Shown: piece after piece, positions 14,707 to 18,517 of the stretch
Layout: each line of letters starts with the position of its first letter
How positions within the stretch are numbered: position 1 is the stretch's first letter
Assembly: GCA_015661045.1 (NCBI GenBank)
Contig: JACVQG010000002.1
Location: 1 to 18,517 of the forward strand
Origin: Dehalococcoidia bacterium
GTDB taxonomy: Bacteria; Chloroflexota; Dehalococcoidia; JACVQG01
DNA: 18,517 nucleotides
Reading direction: 5' to 3'
Position numbers and translations under genes: made by a program
Notes under the pieces: model-generated
Told to the model about the DNA's origin: nothing
Databases searched by the model: none
The model's input: only the letters and a program-made list of their open reading frames with translations

Positions 14707-15261
14707 TTGACAGCACAAAGAGTAGAGCAAGATGGACAGCCGGCGTTTGTTGAAAAACTGGTCTACCTGAACCGTGTGGCCAAAGTAGTAAAAGGGGGCA
14801 AACGCATGCGTTTTAGTTCTTTGGTGGTAGTCGGAGATGGAATGGGAAGGGTGGGTATGGGTATAGGGAAATCCACCGAAGTACCAGAGGCTATCCGAAA
14901 GGGCGGTATACAGGCTAAGAAAAATCTTATCCTGGTGCCCTTGACCACAACAAGTATCCCCCATGAAATCACAGTTCAATTCGGTGCTTCAAGAGTGATG
15001 TTGAAGCCCGCTGCGCCGGGGACGGGGATAATTGCCGGCGGGGGTGTTCGGGCCGTTCTGGAGCTTGCAGGGATTAAAGATATACTGACTAAGTCCCTGG
15101 GGAGTTCTAATCCTATTAATGTAGTTAAAACTACACTATTGGCTCTCTCCCAGCTACGTAATCCCGCGGAGGTAGTGGCAAGACGTAAACCAAGTAGTGA
15201 CAAGGTGGAGAAAGGTGAAAAAAAGTCAACCGGCACTCAATCTCAGAATCCAGTGGGTTAA
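14707..15261 (+). CDS. rpsE: 30S ribosomal protein S5
   Basis: 184 residues from TTG 14707, chosen because AAGGAG lies 7 nt upstream and the product then begins before '[19 protein letters not shown]'. S5 works at the mRNA entry channel and in decoding accuracy. '[20 protein letters not shown]', '[25 protein letters not shown]' (core [17 protein letters not shown]) and '[16 protein letters not shown]' are canonical. After the core comes a Ser/Lys/Gly/Gln tail ('[14 protein letters not shown]'). The last 47 nt overlap the start of rpmD. Confidence 0.97.
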   Translation: MTAQRVEQDGQPAFVEKLVYLNRVAKVVKGGKRMRFSSLVVVGDGMGRVGMGIGKSTEVPEAIRKGGIQAKKNLILVPLTTTSIPHEITVQFGASRVMLKPAAPGTGIIAGGGVRAVLELAGIKDILTKSLGSSNPINVVKTTLLALSQLRNPAEVVARRKPSSDKVEKGEKKSTGTQSQNPVG

Positions 15262-15433
15262 GAGTGATATAGGTTATTCCGACGACCAGAGACGCGTAGT
15301 AAAGGCTCTGGGGTTTCATCGTCTGAACCAGACAGTCATACATCAGGATACTCCTACTATCCGGGGTATGATACTAAAAATCAGGCATATGCTTAAGGTA
15401 GATATTGAGGTGGTCAAGATTGAAACAAAATGA
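15215..15433 (+). CDS. rpmD: 50S ribosomal protein L30
   Basis: 72 residues from GTG 15215; GGTGGAG lies just upstream, inside the rpsE tail. An alternative GTG at 15197 would add six residues without family likeness. L30 is a small 50S protein next to 5S rRNA and helices of domain II. '[20 protein letters not shown]', '[22 protein letters not shown]' (core [15 protein letters not shown]) and '[10 protein letters not shown]' show the family. The gene overlaps rpsE by 47 nt in another frame and rplO by 14 nt, so it is embedded between its neighbours. Confidence 0.93.
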   Translation: MKKSQPALNLRIQWVKSDIGYSDDQRRVVKALGFHRLNQTVIHQDTPTIRGMILKIRHMLKVDIEVVKIETK

Positions 15434-15875
15434 CCTGTTCCCATCTATAGGTTCCCGGCACTCGCGTAAGCGGGTAGGCAGGGGAGATAGCTCGGGGCAT
15501 GGTAGCTATTCTGGCAAAGGTCAAAAAGGCCAGAAAGCGCGTAGTGGCAAAAATGTCCGCCCCACATTCGAGGGTGGACAAACAACCATTGCTAAAAGGT
15601 TACCGGAAAAACGGGGTTTCGTTAATAGGTTCCGGATTGAATATAATATTGTTAACATTGGGCAATTAGGGGCCTTTCCAGCAGGTACAGAAGTCAACTC
15701 CGAGCTTCTTGCCGGCAGCCGCATGATTGGTTCCATAAGAAAACCGCTTAAGGTGTTAGGCAATGGCGATCTGGAGATTGCGCTTAAGGTGAAAGCCAAT
15801 AAATTCTCGGCTTCGGCAAAACAAAAGATAGAAGCGGCGGGCGGCAGTGTGGAGGAGATAACGAGTGCAGTCTAG
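15420..15875 (+). CDS. rplO: 50S ribosomal protein L15
   Basis: 151 residues from TTG 15420, chosen for GAGGTGG 6 nt upstream and because the product then starts '[20 protein letters not shown]', as in the family; an earlier TTG at 15405 adds five residues. L15 is a late-assembly 50S protein with a long basic, glycine-rich extension threading into 23S rRNA, seen here as 'GRGDSSGHGSYSGKGQKGQK'. 'FEGGQTTIAKRLPEKRGF' and 'KVLGNGDLEIALKVKANKFS' follow. It overlaps rpmD by 14 nt and secY by 11 nt. Confidence 0.95.
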   Translation: MKQNDLFPSIGSRHSRKRVGRGDSSGHGSYSGKGQKGQKARSGKNVRPTFEGGQTTIAKRLPEKRGFVNRFRIEYNIVNIGQLGAFPAGTEVNSELLAGSRMIGSIRKPLKVLGNGDLEIALKVKANKFSASAKQKIEAAGGSVEEITSAV

Positions 15876-17187
15876 TAGACCATCTCTCCTCCGGTCAATG
15901 ATGGATGCCTTCCGGCTGCCAGACCTGAGGAACCGGATACTCTTTACCCTCATGATCCTGGCGGTTTTCCGGCTGATAGCCCATGTGCCTCTACCCGGAG
16001 TCGACCTGGCGGGGTTAAGGCAACTATTCGAGAGGAACCAGCTTTTGGGTATGCTGGACCTGTTTAGCGGCGGGGCGATGCGTAACATGAGTGTAGCCGC
16101 TATGGGGGTATATCCGTATATAACGTCTTCGATCGTTATGCAGCTATTAGTGCCAGTTATTCCAGGTCTTCAATCTCTGGCAAAAGAGGGTGAGTCAGGG
16201 CGGAACCGCATCAATGTAATAACCCACTGGGTAACAGTACCTCTGGCCATACTCCAGGGATATGGACAACTGGTTTTACTGGGCCAGCAAGGAGTTATAT
16301 CTGGAATAGGGCTAACCGGTGCGAATCTACTACCTACTGCATCTATGGTAATCTCTATGACCGCGGGTACAATGTTTCTGGTATGGCTCGGTGAGCTAAT
16401 TACCGAACGGGGGATAGGGAACGGTATATCTATCATCATTTTTGGAGGTATTGTAGCCGGACTACCCGATATGATTGGGCGTTCATTCATAGGACGGGCT
16501 AATATACCGGGTCTATTGGCATTTTCCATACTGGGATTGCTCACAGTGGTCTTAATCGTCATATTTACCGAGGCCCACCGGCGTATCCCCGTCCAGTATG
16601 CCCGGGTAAGTTACCGTGGGGGTAAAATGTACAGGCAGGGAGCTTCGTCTTATATACCATTGAGAGTTAATACAGCCGGAATGATTCCGCTTATCTTCGC
16701 CATCTCCATTATGATATTTCCGGGGACTATTGCCAGTTACTTTGCCGGGAATCCTGGAATCGGAGGTAAAATAGCTAGCTTCATTATGGTCATGTTCGAT
16801 AGCGTGACCATGCCCTGGGCTTATTTCTACTGGGCGGTGTATTTTCTGTTGGTCGTGGGCTTTGCTTTTTTCTATACCATGGTCATTTTCCAACAAATGG
16901 ATATGGCAAACAACCTGCAAAAGCAAGGTGGATTTGTCCCTGGTATCAGGCCGGGTAAACCGACTGCTGAATATTTTAACAATATCGTTATTCACATTAC
17001 CTGGGGAGGCGCTCTTTTCCTGGCCTTTGTGGCTATTTTACCCTTCATTGCGCGCCAGGCTACGGATGTCCAGGCGCTTCAGCTAGGTAGCACTGGACTA
17101 CTTATTGTAGTAGGTGTAGTCCTCGACACGATGAGACAATTGGAAGGTCAGTTGCTGATGAGACATTACCAGGGATTTATAAAGTAG
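15865..17187 (+). CDS. secY: Preprotein translocase subunit SecY
   Basis: 440 residues from GTG 15865, with GGAGGAG about 8 nt upstream inside rplO. SecY forms the membrane channel that, with SecE and SecG and the SecA motor or the ribosome, exports and inserts proteins. 'LPDLRNRILFTLMILAVFRL' opens TM1, 'GGAMRNMSVAAMGVYPYITS' is the plug/TM2 region, 'ITERGIGNGISIIIFGGI' is a family signature, and 'AHRRIPVQYARV' lies in the cytoplasmic loop that binds SecA or the ribosome. 'NTAGMIPLIFAISIMIFPG' follows, and 'QKQGGFVPGIRPGKPT' is the later cytoplasmic loop. About ten hydrophobic helices can be seen. Its place after rplO is the usual one. Confidence 0.98.
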   Translation: MQSSRPSLLRSMMDAFRLPDLRNRILFTLMILAVFRLIAHVPLPGVDLAGLRQLFERNQLLGMLDLFSGGAMRNMSVAAMGVYPYITSSIVMQLLVPVIPGLQSLAKEGESGRNRINVITHWVTVPLAILQGYGQLVLLGQQGVISGIGLTGANLLPTASMVISMTAGTMFLVWLGELITERGIGNGISIIIFGGIVAGLPDMIGRSFIGRANIPGLLAFSILGLLTVVLIVIFTEAHRRIPVQYARVSYRGGKMYRQGASSYIPLRVNTAGMIPLIFAISIMIFPGTIASYFAGNPGIGGKIASFIMVMFDSVTMPWAYFYWAVYFLLVVGFAFFYTMVIFQQMDMANNLQKQGGFVPGIRPGKPTAEYFNNIVIHITWGGALFLAFVAILPFIARQATDVQALQLGSTGLLIVVGVVLDTMRQLEGQLLMRHYQGFIK

Positions 17188-17195
17188 GAGCCGGA

Positions 17196-17843
17196 TTGTA
17201 TTTAGTTTTATTGGGAGCTCCAGGAGCAGGTAAGGGTACTCAGGCCGATATTCTATGTAAACAGTTCAATTTGCTTCATCTGGCTTCCGGAGATTTGTTT
17301 AGAGAGGCTCTTTCCAAAGGGACTGATTTAGGGAAACAGGCAAAGGTATATATGGAAAAGGGCCTGCTTGTTCCGGATGATATAACCATAAAACTTATCC
17401 AGGAGAAGATTAACGGGTTGGAAAAAGGGCAGGGGGTATTACTCGATGGATTCCCCCGGACTCTGGAGCAAGCTAAAGCATTAGACAAAAACCTGAAAGC
17501 CCAGAATAAACAAGTAGACCGTACGGCACTGATAGATGTTTCTCAGGAGGAGCTGTTAAGAAGATTGTCTGGACGCTGGATTTGCCGCCAGTGTCAGGCT
17601 CCGTACCATCTGCAGAGCGCTCCGCCAAAGATAACCGGCCGTTGCGACAAATGCAGCGGTGAGCTTTATCAAAGGGCGGATGATACTGTAGAAACGGTAA
17701 AGAAAAGGCTTGAAGTTTATTCTGCTCAAACGTCTCCTTTAATTGATTATTACCGGCAAGCCGGTAAGCTGATAGAGGTAAAAGGGGAAGGAGAACCCCA
17801 GGCAGTGGGGAAGAAACTTATAACAGCCCTAAAAGCAGGATAA
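17196..17843 (+). CDS. adk: Adenylate kinase, zinc-LID type
   Basis: 215 residues from TTG 17196, with TAGGAG 5 nt upstream; the secY stop is only 8 nt before. Adenylate kinase interconverts ATP + AMP and 2 ADP. The P-loop 'GAPGAGKGT' (7-15), the AMP-site 'HLASGDLFRE' (28-37), 'DGFPRTLEQA' (84-93) and the LID are all visible. The LID holds a Cys4 zinc site: Cys130, Cys133, Cys150 and Cys153 (CxxC-x16-CxxC), as in B. subtilis-type long enzymes. 'RADDTVETVKKRLEVY' supplies the later arginines. Confidence 0.98.
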   Translation: MYLVLLGAPGAGKGTQADILCKQFNLLHLASGDLFREALSKGTDLGKQAKVYMEKGLLVPDDITIKLIQEKINGLEKGQGVLLDGFPRTLEQAKALDKNLKAQNKQVDRTALIDVSQEELLRRLSGRWICRQCQAPYHLQSAPPKITGRCDKCSGELYQRADDTVETVKKRLEVYSAQTSPLIDYYRQAGKLIEVKGEGEPQAVGKKLITALKAG

Positions 17844-17891
17844 CCGGTTAAGAGATTGCTGTTATAAATAAATGAAAGAGTTAGGGTATCG

Positions 17892-18517
17892 ATGGGGATT
17901 ATAATCAAGTCCCCCCAGGAAATAAACATTATGCGCCAGGCGGGACGGATTTTAGCAACGATTCTAAAAACACTTTGCCTGGCAGCGAAGCCTGAAATGA
18001 AGACCAGGGAACTTGATGAACTCTTCGTCGAGGAAATGAAAAAATACTGGGTAAAGGCTTCATTCAAAGGTTATCGCGGTTACCCTGCTCATATATGTGT
18101 GTCAGTTCAGGACGAACTGGTGCACGGTATCCCCGGTGACAGGGTACTCAAAGACGGTGAGATTGTTTCACTGGATGTTGGTATAATATATCAAGGATTT
18201 CAAGTAGATGCCGCTCAGACGATAGGGCTGGGGAAGATCAGCCCTCTGGCAAAAAAATTGTTGGAAGCCACCAGTGGAGCGCTGGAAGCTGGTATCAGGG
18301 CTACTCGTGCGGGAGTTAGGTTGGGAGACGTTTCGGCAGCCATTCAGGGATATGCTGAAGCTCGTAATTTTTCGATAGTCAGGGAATATAGCGGACATGG
18401 TGTGGGGCGTGAACTCCACGAGGACCCGCAGATACCAAATTTTGGAGTACCAGGCCAAGGACCGATGCTCCGGCGAGGAATGACATTGGCGATCGAGCCT
18501 ATGCTAACGGCCGGCGA
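17892..18517 (+). CDS. map: Methionine aminopeptidase type I, cut by the right edge
   Basis: 208 codons from ATG 17892 are present; the C-terminus is outside the window. The enzyme removes initiator methionine from new proteins when residue 2 is small. Metal and catalytic residues can be placed: His78 in 'ELVHGIP', Asp95 in 'LDVG', Asp106 in 'FQVDAAQT', His169 in 'YSGHGVGRELHEDP', Glu202 in 'LAIEPML'; the last metal ligand, a glutamate, would lie downstream. All positions are two lower than in the E. coli enzyme, which supports the chosen start. The region before the ATG has TTAGGG as a weak ribosome site. secY-adk-map is the standard order, usually followed by infA. Confidence 0.97.
   Translation, partial: MGIIIKSPQEINIMRQAGRILATILKTLCLAAKPEMKTRELDELFVEEMKKYWVKASFKGYRGYPAHICVSVQDELVHGIPGDRVLKDGEIVSLDVGIIYQGFQVDAAQTIGLGKISPLAKKLLEATSGALEAGIRATRAGVRLGDVSAAIQGYAEARNFSIVREYSGHGVGRELHEDPQIPNFGVPGQGPMLRRGMTLAIEPMLTAG

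Noticed and set aside
1..18517. CRISPR array, transposase, integrase, tRNA or rRNA genes
   Set aside because: I looked for regularly spaced repeats, transposase or recombinase motifs and RNA gene signatures and saw none.
1..18517. M24-type peptidases at both ends of the window as a functional link
   Set aside because: The left one is a creatinase/prolidase-like gene in a different sequence type; map is a housekeeping gene. The shared fold is coincidence.

Overview
The window contains two unlike pieces of DNA that meet near position 2000-2030. The left piece (1 to about 2000) is GC-rich (42 of 60 bases are G+C at 781-840) and carries accessory genes resembling those of Proteobacteria, perhaps Betaproteobacteria. 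The right piece is visibly lower in GC (26 of 60 at 3961-4020). It carries the long ribosomal-protein cluster of a bacterium that I place, by protein wording and by a neighbouring PGF-pre-PGF surface protein, in or near Chloroflexota class Dehalococcoidia. Both placements are inferences from memory of the families. The break could be an assembly or cloning chimera or a real insertion, and genes are broken on both sides of it.

Left piece: an M24-family (creatinase/prolidase-like) peptidase running off the left edge on the minus strand; a divergently transcribed cupin-domain protein; a small VapB-like antitoxin ORF overlapping by 4 nt a PIN-domain (VapC-like) toxin gene that carries an in-frame stop and looks internally shortened; and a 43-codon fragment that stops after a 'VFHYT' motif, exactly where the composition changes. 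Two diverged 25-bp direct repeats flank the toxin-antitoxin locus.

Junction and leader (2006-3380): a PGF-pre-PGF domain surface-protein gene without a proper 5' end and with a frameshift near 2708-2722, its probable terminator, then a strong sigma70-type promoter (TTGACA, 17 bp, TACACT) followed within 60 nt by an intrinsic-terminator hairpin. This gives rpsL a roughly 170-nt structured leader that looks like a transcription attenuator.

Right piece (3381-18517): one uninterrupted plus-strand run equivalent to the str, S10 and spc operons joined end to end: rpsL, rpsG, fusA, rpsJ, rplC, rplD, rplW, rplB, rpsS, rplV, rpsC, rplP, rpmC, rpsQ, rplN, rplX, rplE, rpsZ (S14 type Z), rpsH, rplF, rplR, rpsE, rpmD, rplO, secY, adk and map (cut by the right edge). 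Spacing is tight, with several overlaps, so translational coupling is likely. No tuf lies between fusA and rpsJ. Ten of the 27 genes use GTG or TTG starts. Several ribosomal proteins carry low-complexity C-terminal tails, most strikingly S17 (about 50 extra residues). The genes build the ribosome, drive translocation, export proteins, keep adenylate balance and remove initiator methionine.

I see no rRNA, tRNA, CRISPR array, transposase or unknown multi-gene system. The points of real interest are the chimeric-looking junction with its broken genes, the rpsL leader, and the unusual tails.
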